Shown in pieces: positions 1 to 7,786 of a stretch of DNA of 15,092 bases; position 1 is the first letter of the stretch, and each line of letters begins with the position of its first letter. The notes beneath the pieces were generated by a model that ran no database searches, had not been told where the DNA came from, and saw nothing but the letters and a program-made list of their open reading frames with translations. The stretch is from JACQFK01 sp041482015 (GTDB taxonomy: Bacteria; Planctomycetota; MHYJ01; JACPRB01), in contig JBGPCZ010000152.1 of assembly GCA_041482015.1 (NCBI GenBank), forward strand, positions 1-15,092. The letters are read 5' to 3'. Position numbers and translations under genes: made by a program.

Positions 1-411
1 CAGCGTGATTTCGCCCACCCACCGGTCCGCGCCCGTCCACTCCTTGACGAGCTCGACGATCTCCTCGTCGCCGATCGGGGCCTCGCGCGGCTCGTCCAGC
101 GTGAACTCCGTGGCGCCGTCGGGGCGGGCCCACTTCCAGAAATCGGTGGAGTACGTGTCCTTGATGCGGGCGATGATGTTCCGAAGATCGTACAGGCGGA
201 CCACGGAGTGGTCGGGGTCCTCGGGCTCGCCGCACAGGGAGAGGCTCGCGCGGTCGCTCATCTTCCGCACGATCTCGGCCAGGCGCAGCCGGACCTCCGA
301 GTCCGACGCGGTGGCGTGGTGCTTGCGGATCTCGCGCGCGAGCGTCACCGCCTCCTCCGTGGGATCCTGGAGGAGGGCGGCCAGGGCGAAGGCGGCGAGC
401 GTCAGCTTCAT
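1..411 (-). CDS. Secreted secretin-related protein, N-terminal part (partial)
   Basis: The reading frame starts at an ATG (409-411) and stays open for 137 codons to the window edge, so the C-terminus is missing. It begins with a short signal peptide (MKLTLAAFALAALLQD), so export is expected. Residues 71-80 read VRLYDLRNII and are followed by about 60 residues with 'EEIVELVKEWTGADRW'. This matches, in order, the 'RLFDVRDLTL ... ANLMKLEVSPRSW' stretch of the gene just upstream, so the two look like paralogues sharing a small alpha/beta module. I link that module by analogy to N-domains of planctomycete secretin-like proteins, which is inference. The start lies one base after the upstream stop (TGA-G-ATG), so the pair is almost certainly co-transcribed and probably translationally coupled. 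No enzymatic motif is visible. Confidence 0.75.
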   Translation of the reverse strand, partial: MKLTLAAFALAALLQDPTEEAVTLAREIRKHHATASDSEVRLRLAEIVRKMSDRASLSLCGEPEDPDHSVVRLYDLRNIIARIKDTYSTDFWKWARPDGATEFTLDEPREAPIGDEEIVELVKEWTGADRWVGEITL

Positions 412-412
412 C

Positions 413-1714
413 TCAGGGCCTTTCGACGGGGGTGAACCGGGCCACGATCACGATGTCGCCCAACCCGTCGACGATCCTCGTCTCCCCGATCCGGCCCAGC
501 AGGACGAACCGCCCGGTCGTGGCGCCCATCGTCAGGCGCAGCGAGTGGCTGGCGAAGGTCGGGACCTGGATTTCGCCCGCCTCCTCCTTCTTCCGGTCCA
601 CGGAGAGCAGCCGGCTCCACCCGGCTTCGAGCTCGACGCGGACCGTCGAACGGTCGTCGTCGAACGAGGCGCGGAGGTTGGCCCGCGCGCCCGTCGAGAA
701 GGCCGACGTGACGGGAACGCCGCCCGCGTCGTACCCGGTGAGGAGGACGAGCCGCGTCTGGCTGCCGAGCGCGATCCGCCGCTTGTCGCGGGCCGTCCGC
801 TCGAACTGGGCGACGCGGCGGGCCGTCTTGCCCTCCGCGCCCTCTTCGCGCAGCCGCTCGATCGTCGTCTCCTCGACCTTCGTCCCGGCCTTGACCGCGT
901 ACGCCTCGAACTCGACCTTCACCTCGGCCAGCCCCTTGCGCCGGTGCTTGTCGAGCTGGACCTCGACGGCGCGGAGCACCTCGGCATCATTGCGCACGAT
1001 GAGCAGGCCGTTCTGGTACTGGATCGACTTGCCGTCCGCCTCCTCCCAGCTGCGGGGGCTGACCTCGAGTTTCATAAGATTGGCGAGATCCTCGCCGGTG
1101 AAGGGCTGGAGCGCGTCCTCCGCGATCGCGGTGGTGTCGCTCTCGTCGGGCTCGAGATGAACCCGGGGCTCGTCCTCGACCTGGAGCGTCAGGTCGCGGA
1201 CATCGAAGAGGCGGAGCGGAACCTTGCCGGCGATGAAGACGAGGACGCGCCGGCCGTCGACCAGCCACAGGCCGCCCGCATCCTTCGCCAGCGAATCCAG
1301 GAGGCCCTCGAGCGGGGCGTCGGTCCCCATCAGCTCGGGCACGGCGGGATCGATGCCGGCGGGTCCGTCGACTTCGACGGGCAGCCCCGAGAGCCGGCCG
1401 AGCTCGGCCGCCGCGGCGCGGACCTTGGTGGGGCCGAGCGAGCAGTTCAGACGGACGCCGCGGACCCGGTCGATCGACAGCGGGCGGTAGCCCAGGACCT
1501 CCTCGAGTGCCCGGCGCAGCCGCGCCTTCTCGGCCGGCTCGGTGGCCTTCCTCTCGGCCCTCTGGAGCGCGTCCATCGCGGTCTCGCCCCGGCGCTTGAG
1601 CTCCGCCGCCGCCTTCTCCCGCTCCTGGACGTTCTCGGAGTCCAGCTTGCGGATGACGGCCTCGAGGGACTCCTCCTGGAACAGGACGGCGGCGAGGAAT
1701 GCCAGTTGAATCAT
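413..1714 (-). CDS. Secreted HEAT-like/secretin-related protein, 433 aa
   Basis: The start has a good ribosome binding site (AGGGG five bases before ATG). A short signal sequence (MIQLAFLAAVLFQ) suggests export. Residues 15-74 are a charged helical HEAT-like stretch ('REKAAAELKRRGETAMDAL'). Residues 79-162 look like an STN/N0-type fold ('VRAAAAELGRLSGLPVEVDG ... LVDGRRVLVF'). Residues 165-255 contain LFDVRDL, then 'SWEEADGKSIQYQNGLLIVR', an N1-like module. Residues 380-427 ('EIQVPTFASHSLRLTMG', 'GRFVLLGRIGETR', 'IVIVARFTP') resemble the last beta strands of a secretin domain. The protein is shorter than a type II/IV secretin and no full pore domain is evident, so I call it secretin-related rather than a secretin. 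It is followed after one base by a paralogue. A role in outer-membrane export or assembly is inference. Confidence 0.75.
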   Translation of the reverse strand: MIQLAFLAAVLFQEESLEAVIRKLDSENVQEREKAAAELKRRGETAMDALQRAERKATEPAEKARLRRALEEVLGYRPLSIDRVRGVRLNCSLGPTKVRAAAAELGRLSGLPVEVDGPAGIDPAVPELMGTDAPLEGLLDSLAKDAGGLWLVDGRRVLVFIAGKVPLRLFDVRDLTLQVEDEPRVHLEPDESDTTAIAEDALQPFTGEDLANLMKLEVSPRSWEEADGKSIQYQNGLLIVRNDAEVLRAVEVQLDKHRRKGLAEVKVEFEAYAVKAGTKVEETTIERLREEGAEGKTARRVAQFERTARDKRRIALGSQTRLVLLTGYDAGGVPVTSAFSTGARANLRASFDDDRSTVRVELEAGWSRLLSVDRKKEEAGEIQVPTFASHSLRLTMGATTGRFVLLGRIGETRIVDGLGDIVIVARFTPVERP

Positions 1715-1754
1715 CTCAGCCCCTAGATACTCGACGCCGAAAACCGCTGGAAAT

Positions 1755-1782
1755 ATGATACCTCACGAAACCGGATTAACCA
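1755..1782 (-). promoter_or_regulatory. Weak candidate promoter for the secretin-related pair
   Basis: In the 97-base gap upstream of the 1714 start, the minus strand reads TATCAT (1755-1760), a reasonable -10 box. TGGTTA (1777-1782) lies 16 bases further upstream but matches the -35 consensus at only three of six positions. The local sequence is more AT-rich than the surrounding genes. This would start a transcript about 40 bases before the ATG. It is a weak call. Confidence 0.25.
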
Positions 1783-1796
1783 TTGACCACGGGCGC

Positions 1797-1810
1797 AACT
1801 GTTAACAGTT
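1797..1810. repeat. Perfect 14-bp palindrome AACTGTTAACAGTT
   Basis: The sequence equals its own reverse complement and lies immediately after the glycosyltransferase stop codon, about 80 bases upstream of the 1714 start. A short AT-rich perfect palindrome in an otherwise GC-rich window, just upstream of a candidate promoter, could be an operator for a dimeric regulator. It has no loop, so it is a poor terminator. Confidence 0.4.
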
Positions 1811-2773
1811 TCAGGCCAGCGACCCCTGGATCGCCTCCCACCAGCGGGGGAAGAGCGCCTTGACCGAGTAGCGCTCCTCGGCCCTCGCCCGCGCCGGGGC
1901 GCCGTCCAGGCCCAGCGCCCGGGCGATCCCGGCCTCCCAGTCCTCCGTGACCACCCCCGTCTCCCCCACGATCTCCCCGTTGACCCCGACAGGCGACGCG
2001 ACGCACGGCAGGCCGCACGCCATGTACTGGAGCAGCTTGAACCCGCACTTGCCGCGGGCCCATTCGTCGTCGGGAAGGGGCATGATCCCGACCGCGGCGG
2101 TGCGGAGCGCCTCGACCTCGCTCTCGCGGCTCCACCGGACGAATTCACAGGGGAAGCCGGGCTTCCGGTTGCAGATGACGCGCAACGGATGCTTGATCCG
2201 GTCGCGGATGGCCGCGAGGTACTTCAGGTTCTCGGCGCTCCCGGTCCAGACCACGGTCTTCCCGTCGCGCGCGCCGGGCGTCCAGCGGTCGGTGTCGATC
2301 GGCGTTGGGAGGACGGTCACGCGGGCGGCGTGCTGACGCGCGAACGAGGCGAGCGCCTCGTTGCCGACGATCGCGTTCCCGGCCTTCCGGCAGATCGTCG
2401 CGATCGCCTTCGGGTGGCGGAGATGGATCGCGTCGTCGAAGTCGAAGATCGCGCGCGGCGACAGCTTGATCGCGAGCGTCTCGAGCGCGGGCGCGCAGGA
2501 GACGAGGAGTTCGCGCTCGAGGTAGACGAGATCGTGGAGCGGCCCGCGGCAGATCGCCGTCAGGCGGCTGACCAGCTTGCCCGCGAAGAGCATCAGCCCG
2601 AGCGGCCAGCCGCCGAACCGGAGGTCGTAGTGGGTGAGGTCCTTCGGGGGCCGGCAGGGCGACACGCTGACCCGCGCGACCTCCTTCAGTCGCGGGAGGT
2701 ACTGCATCACCCGGAAGCGCGACGACGGCGTGTCCCGACCCGACGTGAGAAACAGGATCCGCGGCCGGCTCAT
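1811..2773 (-). CDS. Glycosyltransferase family 4-like protein, 320 aa
   Basis: The protein has the two-Rossmann layout of GT-B glycosyltransferases. The N-terminal half begins RPRILFLTSGRDTPSSRFRV and includes DFDDAIHLRHPK (111-122), a motif common in GT4-like enzymes with an N-terminal acceptor domain. VLPTPIDTDRW (154-164) is the typical linker strand. The donor-binding half has VVWTGSAENLKYL (174-186) and 'GKCGFKLLQYMACGLPCVAS' (241-260), the usual GT4 nucleotide-sugar region. It probably transfers a sugar from a nucleotide-sugar or lipid donor to a cell-envelope glycan or lipid in the cytoplasm; donor and acceptor cannot be told. Its ATG overlaps the mnmG stop codon (ATGA), which implies co-translation, although the two functions are unrelated. 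No signal peptide is present. At 320 residues it is at the short end of the family. Confidence 0.85.
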   Translation of the reverse strand: MSRPRILFLTSGRDTPSSRFRVMQYLPRLKEVARVSVSPCRPPKDLTHYDLRFGGWPLGLMLFAGKLVSRLTAICRGPLHDLVYLERELLVSCAPALETLAIKLSPRAIFDFDDAIHLRHPKAIATICRKAGNAIVGNEALASFARQHAARVTVLPTPIDTDRWTPGARDGKTVVWTGSAENLKYLAAIRDRIKHPLRVICNRKPGFPCEFVRWSRESEVEALRTAAVGIMPLPDDEWARGKCGFKLLQYMACGLPCVASPVGVNGEIVGETGVVTEDWEAGIARALGLDGAPARARAEERYSVKALFPRWWEAIQGSLA

Positions 2774-4515
2774 CCCAGGTGAACGAGCAGCAGCTGGATG
2801 TCGGCGGGCGTGACCCCGGCGATACGCGACGCCTGGCCGATCGACGCCGGACGCACCCGGAGGAGCTTTTCGCGCGCCTCGGTGCGGAGGTGCGTGAGCC
2901 GCGCGTAGTCGAACTTCGCGGGGATCGCCTTGGCCTCGAGGCGGCGGAACTTCGCGATCTCGTTCGCCTGCCGCTCGATGTATCCCTCGTACTTGAGCTC
3001 GATCTCGGCCTGGTCCGCGACGGCCGTCGGAAGACCCGGGAGGACGTCGCCGATCGACACGTCCGGCCGCCGGAGGAGCGCGTCCTTGCCGGACTTCCGG
3101 ATCGCCGCAATCGCCCCGACGATGGCGCTCTCCTTGGCGTCGAACGCGGCGCGGTCCTTGAGAAGCCCGAGCTCGAACGCGTGGGGCATGAGGCGCCGGT
3201 CGGCATTGTCGCTCCGGAGGAGAAGCCGGTACTCGGCGCGCGAGGTGAACATTCGATAGGGCTCGCGGTGCTCGAGGCGGATGAGGTCGTCGATCATGAC
3301 GCCGATGTACGCCTCGTCGCGGCGGAGGACGAAGGGCGCGCGGCCGGCGAGCGCGAGGGCGGCGTTGATCCCGGCGACGATTCCCTGGCCGCCCGCCTCC
3401 TCGTAGCCGCTCGTCCCGTTGATCTGCCCCGCGAAGTAGAGGCCGCGGACGCGCTTGGTCTCGAGCGTCGGGTGGAGCTGGTGGGGCGGGGCGTAGTCGT
3501 ACTCGACCGCGTAGCCGAAGCGGAGGAACTCGGCCTTCTCGAGGCCCGGCACCGAGCGGATGAACGCCTCCTGGACGTCGGGCGGCGTGGAGGTCGAGGC
3601 TCCGTTCACGTAGATCGATTCGCCGGCCAGCGTCTCGGGCTCGAGGAACAGCTGGTGGCGCGTCTTCTCGCGGAACCGGACGACCTTGTCCTCGATCGAC
3701 GGGCAGTAGCGCGGGCCGACCGACGTGATCTGGCCGGAGTACATCGGAGCGCGATGGAGGTTCGCGCGGATGATCTCGTGGGTGGTTTCGTTCGTGAACG
3801 TGATCCAGCAGGGGATCTGTGGCTGGACGGGGAAGCGGGTGGTGAAATGGGAGAAGGGGAGGGGACGGGGGTCGCCCGCCTGGACCTTGCAGCGGTCGAA
3901 GTCGATCGAACTCCTCTTGAGGCGCGCGGGCGTCCCGGTCTTGAGCCGGCCGACTTCGAAGCCGAGGCGGCGCAGGCTGTCGCTCAGCGTCTCGGCGGAG
4001 GGCTCGTGGATCCGTCCGCCCGTCCTTTTGACTTCGCCGCAGTGCTGGATCGCCTTGAGGAACGTCCCGGTCGTGAGGATCACGGCGCGGGCCGGGTAGT
4101 CGCCTTTTTTCCCGCGGACGCCGGCCACGCGGTCGCCCTCGACGATCACGTCCTCGGCCGTGTCCTCGATCATCGTGATCCGCGGCTCGGTCGAAAGGAC
4201 GCGGGTCATGTGCTGTTCATAGAGGAGCTTGTCGCACTGGGCGCGGGGCGATCGGACGGCGGGGCCCTTGCTCGTGTTGAGCATGCGGAACTGGATGCCG
4301 GTGGCGTCGGTGGCCCTGGCCATCTCGCCGCCGAGTGCGTCGATCTCGCGGACGATCTGCCCCTTGGCGAGTCCGCCCATCGCGGGATTGCAGGACATGC
4401 GGCCGGTAGACTCGATGCTCAGGGTGAGAACGAGGGTTTCGTGGCCCATCCGGGCGCAGGCGAGGGCGGCCTCGATGCCGGCGTGCCCCGCGCCGACCAC
4501 GATGACGTCGTGCAT
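2770..4515 (-). CDS. mnmG: tRNA uridine-5-carboxymethylaminomethyl modification enzyme MnmG (GidA)
   Basis: With MnmE this FAD enzyme installs the cmnm5 group on wobble U34 of several tRNAs, using methylene-tetrahydrofolate. Visible features are the FAD dinucleotide fold VGAGHAGIEAA (7-17), the conserved 'SCNPAMGGLAKGQIVREIDA' block (41-60) with one of the two catalytic cysteines (Cys42), the first family signature GPRYCPSIEDK (267-277) with the second catalytic cysteine (Cys271), and the second signature AGQINGTSGYEEAGGQG (362-378). The C-terminal helical MnmE/tRNA-binding region ends with IAGVTPADIQLLLVHL. At 581 residues it is somewhat shorter than the usual 620-630, with no obvious missing core motif. 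It follows glyS after 36 bases and overlaps the downstream glycosyltransferase by four bases. The start has no clear Shine-Dalgarno sequence. mnmE is not in the window. Confidence 0.97.
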   Translation of the reverse strand: MHDVIVVGAGHAGIEAALACARMGHETLVLTLSIESTGRMSCNPAMGGLAKGQIVREIDALGGEMARATDATGIQFRMLNTSKGPAVRSPRAQCDKLLYEQHMTRVLSTEPRITMIEDTAEDVIVEGDRVAGVRGKKGDYPARAVILTTGTFLKAIQHCGEVKRTGGRIHEPSAETLSDSLRRLGFEVGRLKTGTPARLKRSSIDFDRCKVQAGDPRPLPFSHFTTRFPVQPQIPCWITFTNETTHEIIRANLHRAPMYSGQITSVGPRYCPSIEDKVVRFREKTRHQLFLEPETLAGESIYVNGASTSTPPDVQEAFIRSVPGLEKAEFLRFGYAVEYDYAPPHQLHPTLETKRVRGLYFAGQINGTSGYEEAGGQGIVAGINAALALAGRAPFVLRRDEAYIGVMIDDLIRLEHREPYRMFTSRAEYRLLLRSDNADRRLMPHAFELGLLKDRAAFDAKESAIVGAIAAIRKSGKDALLRRPDVSIGDVLPGLPTAVADQAEIELKYEGYIERQANEIAKFRRLEAKAIPAKFDYARLTHLRTEAREKLLRVRPASIGQASRIAGVTPADIQLLLVHLG

Positions 4516-4551
4516 GGGGGGATAGTGTAACGGAAACGCGGGGCGATTTCG

Positions 4552-6264
4552 TTAGCCGGGGTGTTTCGCCGACACGTCCAGCCAGCGGCCGGCCAGGAGA
4601 TCGTTCATGACGGTCTCGAGTTCGGCGATGGGGACGCGGCACTGCTGCATCGAGTCGCGCTCGCGGATCGTGACCTTGTTGTCCGCGGCGGCCTGCTCGT
4701 CACCGACGGTCTGGACGTCGACGGTGATGCAGAAGGGCGTGCCGATCTCGTCCTGGCGGCGGTAGAGCTTGCCGATCGCGGCGGTATCGTCGTAGACGGC
4801 CATCCAGCGGCTGCGGAGGCGGGCGACGATCGACTTCGCGGTCTCGACGATCTTGTCGTTCTTTTTGAGGAGCGGGAGGACGGCGACCTTGATCGGGGCG
4901 AGCTCCGGGTGGAACCCGAGGACCACGCGCTTCTCCCCTTTGACTTCCTCCTCGCGGTACGCATCGCAGAGGAACGCGAGCGTCGCGCGGTCGGCGCCGG
5001 CCGCGGGCTCGACGACGTAGGGGATGAACCGCTGCTTGGTCTCATCGTCGAAGTAGTCGAGCGTCTTGCCCGAGAACTTCGAGTGCTGGGTGAGGTCGTA
5101 GTCGGTGCGGCTGGCGATGCCTTCGAGCTCGCTCCATCCCATGGGGAAGAGGTACTCGACGTCGCTGCAGGCCTTCGCGTAGTGGGCGAGCTCGCCCCTC
5201 TCGAAGGAGGCGGCGTCGGCCTTCGGGACCTTGCGGTCCATCCCGCGCGTGATGCACTGGTAGAAGTCGCCCCGGTCGAAGACCTTCGCCTTGATGACCG
5301 AGCCGTCTTTCAGCGTGAGCGTGTCGAGGTCATGGTCGCGCATCCGGAGGTTCTCCTTGCGGATGCCGAACTTGACGTACCAGTCGAAGCGGGACTTCAC
5401 CCACTTGTCGAAGTGCTCGTCCTCGGTGCCCGGCTTGCAGAAGTACTCGATCTCCATCTGCTCGAACTCGCGGGTGCGGAACGTGAAGTTGCCGGGCGTG
5501 ATCTCGTTCCGGAAGCTTTTGCCGACCTGGCCGATGCCGAAGGGGAGCTTCTTGCGGGAGGACTGGAGGACGTTGTCGAAGTTGACGAAGATGCCCTGCG
5601 CCGTCTCGGGGCGAAGGTAGACGCGCACGCCCGTCGCCTCGACGGGGCCGAGGACGGTGGTCAGCATGAGGTTGGCGGGCTTGGGCTCCGCAAGGCGGCC
5701 GCCGCAGTTGGGGCAGGGGACGGGGAATGCCGCGTCCTTTGCGGCGAGCGCGCGGGCCCCCTGGTCCCCCTTGAGCGAGTCCGGGGAGATCGAGTCGGCC
5801 AGCTTCGGGTCCTTGACGACCGCGAGGTTCGGGGCGAGTTTCTTTCCGTCCGACTGCGCCCAGTTCTGGAGCGCCTTGGCGAAGCCGTTCTTCTGCGCGG
5901 AGGGAGTCTCGGGCAGCTTCGCGATCGCCAGGAACCACCTGGTGTTGCGGGACAGGCCGTCGGCGTGGTCGGCCCGGTAGTTCTTCTCGCAGTCCTTGCA
6001 CGCGGTGAACGGGTCGGCGAAGTTGTCGGCATGGCCGCTGGCCTTCCACACGGTCGGGTGCATCGTGATCGCGGCATCCAGGCCGACCATGTCGTCCCGG
6101 ATCTGGATGTTCTCGCGCCACCAGAGGTTCTTGACGTTGCGCTTGAGTTCGACGCCGAGCGGGCCGTAGTCCCACGCGGAGCCCAGCCCGCCGTAGATCT
6201 CGCTCGACTGGAAGACGAACCCGCGCCGCTTGCAGAGCGAAACGATGGTGTCCAGGTCGACCAT
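4552..6264 (-). CDS. glyS: Glycyl-tRNA synthetase, single-chain alpha2 type
   Basis: It charges tRNA-Gly with glycine in the cytoplasm. This is the dimeric class II form found in archaea, eukaryotes and part of the bacteria, not the two-subunit GlyQ/GlyS form. Features in order: GSAWDYGPLG (28-37); motif 1 region MHPTVWKASGHADNFADP (68-85); two CxxC pairs (Cys89/Cys92 and Cys184/Cys187) likely binding zinc; LRPETAQGIFVNF (217-229); motif 2 with FRNEITPGNFTFRTREFEQM (251-270); HSKFSGKTLDYFD (394-406); motif 3 region with EPAAGADRATLAFL (419-432); and the anticodon-binding domain from about residue 450 ('HPELAPIKVAVLPLLKKND') to the end. Its 570 residues exceed the shortest bacterial forms; the stretch between the two CxxC pairs holds extra sequence. 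No Shine-Dalgarno is seen before the ATG. mnmG follows 36 bases later, making a small translation-related pair. Confidence 0.96.
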   Translation of the reverse strand: MVDLDTIVSLCKRRGFVFQSSEIYGGLGSAWDYGPLGVELKRNVKNLWWRENIQIRDDMVGLDAAITMHPTVWKASGHADNFADPFTACKDCEKNYRADHADGLSRNTRWFLAIAKLPETPSAQKNGFAKALQNWAQSDGKKLAPNLAVVKDPKLADSISPDSLKGDQGARALAAKDAAFPVPCPNCGGRLAEPKPANLMLTTVLGPVEATGVRVYLRPETAQGIFVNFDNVLQSSRKKLPFGIGQVGKSFRNEITPGNFTFRTREFEQMEIEYFCKPGTEDEHFDKWVKSRFDWYVKFGIRKENLRMRDHDLDTLTLKDGSVIKAKVFDRGDFYQCITRGMDRKVPKADAASFERGELAHYAKACSDVEYLFPMGWSELEGIASRTDYDLTQHSKFSGKTLDYFDDETKQRFIPYVVEPAAGADRATLAFLCDAYREEEVKGEKRVVLGFHPELAPIKVAVLPLLKKNDKIVETAKSIVARLRSRWMAVYDDTAAIGKLYRRQDEIGTPFCITVDVQTVGDEQAAADNKVTIRERDSMQQCRVPIAELETVMNDLLAGRWLDVSAKHPG

Positions 6265-6311
6265 AGGGCGGACAGGGTAACAAAGTGGGTTGGGCCGCGC
6301 AACGCTTCAGG

Positions 6312-6344
6312 TGATAAGCGGGGTGCGCCGCGCTCGGCTTATCA
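6312..6344. repeat. Hairpin repeat, copy 1
   Basis: This is an inverted repeat with outer arms TGATAAGC / GCTTATCA and inner GC-rich arms around a CC turn. It is nearly identical to copy 2 at 6440-6472, differing at two stem positions. Where copy 2 has Watson-Crick pairs, copy 1 has G-T wobble pairs, so the fold is kept. It lies in the glyS upstream region. Confidence 0.7.
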
Positions 6345-6370
6345 TCTGGCGGAGGGCCGTCTAGGGTGCC

Positions 6371-6409
6371 GTCGGAGGCCTCCAAAGGGCTGTTTGGAGA
6401 AAGGCCGAC
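6371..6409. repeat. Imperfect hairpin between the two repeat copies
   Basis: Arms beginning GTCGG and ending CTCCAAA (left) pair imperfectly with TTTGGAG and CCGAC (right) around a GGGCTG loop. It sits in the centre of the 95-base spacer between hairpin copies 1 and 2, giving the whole 6312-6472 element a three-hairpin architecture. There is no T tract on either strand, so a Rho-independent terminator is unlikely. Confidence 0.4.
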
Positions 6410-6439
6410 TGAAGAATTGACGGGATTCAACTCAAGAGG

Positions 6440-6472
6440 TGATAAGCGGAGTGCGCCGCACTCGGCTTATCA
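6440..6472. repeat. Hairpin repeat, copy 2, containing the stop codon of the TPR gene
   Basis: The stem is TGATAAGCGGAGTGCG paired with its near-complement after a CC turn, with one mismatch. Read on the minus strand, the first three bases of the hairpin (TGA, 6470-6472) are the stop codon of the upstream TPR gene, so the mRNA would fold directly at the end of translation. It could protect or terminate the transcript, or be a REP-like element that inserted at the gene end. Confidence 0.7.
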
Positions 6473-7738
6473 CTTCCTGCCGCGGAGGCGGTCGAGGGCC
6501 TGCTGGGCGTCCTCGTGCTTGGGGTCGATCTTGAGCGCCTCCTTGTACTCGCGCTCGGCGTCCTTCTTCCGGTCGAGGCGCTCGAGGGCGACGCCCAGGT
6601 TGTAGTGGGCGGGGGCGCTTTCGGGGTCGGCCGCGACCGCCTTCTCGAGGGCCTCGCGTGCCGGGGTGCCCAGGTCCTTCTTGAGGTAGGCGACGCCGAG
6701 GTTCGTGAGCGCGGGCTCCATCGTCGGGTCGATCGTCGTCGCCTTCTTGAGCGACTCGATCGCCGCGTCGAGCTTCGCCGACTTCAGGAGGCAGACGCCC
6801 AGGTTGTAGTGGTGGCTGTAGTCCTCGGGGTCGAGCTCGATCGCCTTCCGGTACGAGGCCTCGGCCTCCGCGAGCTTGTTGAGCTTCATGCAGACGGTGG
6901 CGAACGTCGCGTGCACGTCGCCGTACTCGGGGATCAGCTTCGCCGCCTCCTGGAAGCCGGCGTACGCGTCATCGAGCCGCCCCCCGCGGTAGTCGGCCTC
7001 GGCCTTGTTGTACGCGTTCAGGAACTGCTGCTTCTGCTGGGCGTCCGCGGCGGGGACCGGGTAGATCCGCAGCGACTTCATCGACGCCTCGACCATCCCG
7101 AAGTACCGGTCGAACCAGTTGCGGCTGCAGTTGAACGAAAGGATATACGTCCGCTCGCCCTCGCTCAGGAAGAGGTAGAGCGCCTCCTGCACGATGCCGA
7201 CCGCGTCGTCCCCCTCGCTGAAGATGACCGAGAAGAGGTAGCCCAGCTTGCCGCGGAGCGTGACCACCTCCTCGAACGGGAACGTCACCTGCTTGTAGAG
7301 CTTCCGGAACTCGTCCTTCCACAACGTGACGAAGTCGATCAGCTCCTTCTTCGACGTCACGATCCGCAGGTCGATCCGCGGCTGGTAGGCGACGTCCTTC
7401 GGGCCCCAGAAGCTGACGTTCGTCGAGCCCGCCTCCTTCCCGCGCTGCCACTTGGGTGGGAGGTAGATCTTGAAGGCGTAGAAGGGGTGCGAGTAGGTGG
7501 GGCCGAGCTTGACGTTCGTCCGCGCCGGCATGACGCCCTTGGGCGGCGCGAAGTCCTTCTTCTCGATCCGCAGGACGTCGTCCTTCGCGACGGTGACCCT
7601 GCCGCTCGCGGTCTCGATCTCGTACTTGTCGCCCTTCTCGACGACCTTGCCCTCGAGCTTGCCGCCGTTCTTGAGATGGACGACGTCGCCGAACGCGACG
7701 CCGGAGAGCGCGAGGAGCGCGAGCAGAAACCGCATCAT
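6470..7738 (-). CDS. Secreted TPR-repeat protein with N-terminal GG-EGKV domain, 422 aa
   Basis: A clear signal peptide (MMRFLLALLALSGVAFG) is followed by 'DVVHLKNGGKLEGKVVEKGD' (about 18-37), a small beta domain often seen at the start of exported planctomycete proteins. A PsbP/DcrB-like alpha/beta region follows (about 80-220; HPFYAFKIYLPPKWQRG, 'NVSFWGPKDVAYQPRIDLRI', ERTYILSFNCSRNWFDRYF). From about residue 235 to the end there are at least five TPR motifs ('AEASYRKAIELDPEDYSHHY', 'NLGVALERLDRKKDAEREYK'). TPRs bind partner proteins, so an envelope scaffold is plausible, but the partner is unknown. AGAGGGG lies three bases before the first of two adjacent ATGs and six before the second (7733-7735), so the true start may be one codon later. 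The stop lies in a hairpin repeat. Confidence 0.85.
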   Translation of the reverse strand: MMRFLLALLALSGVAFGDVVHLKNGGKLEGKVVEKGDKYEIETASGRVTVAKDDVLRIEKKDFAPPKGVMPARTNVKLGPTYSHPFYAFKIYLPPKWQRGKEAGSTNVSFWGPKDVAYQPRIDLRIVTSKKELIDFVTLWKDEFRKLYKQVTFPFEEVVTLRGKLGYLFSVIFSEGDDAVGIVQEALYLFLSEGERTYILSFNCSRNWFDRYFGMVEASMKSLRIYPVPAADAQQKQQFLNAYNKAEADYRGGRLDDAYAGFQEAAKLIPEYGDVHATFATVCMKLNKLAEAEASYRKAIELDPEDYSHHYNLGVCLLKSAKLDAAIESLKKATTIDPTMEPALTNLGVAYLKKDLGTPAREALEKAVAADPESAPAHYNLGVALERLDRKKDAEREYKEALKIDPKHEDAQQALDRLRGRK

Positions 7739-7786
7739 CCACCCCTCTGAAGTAGACGCCATTCTAGGCCGGAGGTATAAGCCCGT

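Noticed and set aside
5..1726. Long plus-strand open frame of 573 codons, and similar ones at 2779-4530, 4561-6420 and 9170-10732
   Set aside because: They lie opposite confident minus-strand genes, have Arg/Asp/Leu-rich composition without motifs, and arise from GC-rich codon use on the other strand.
6312..6472. CRISPR array
   Set aside because: There are only two repeat copies with a 95-base structured spacer and no cas genes, so it is a hairpin repeat element instead.
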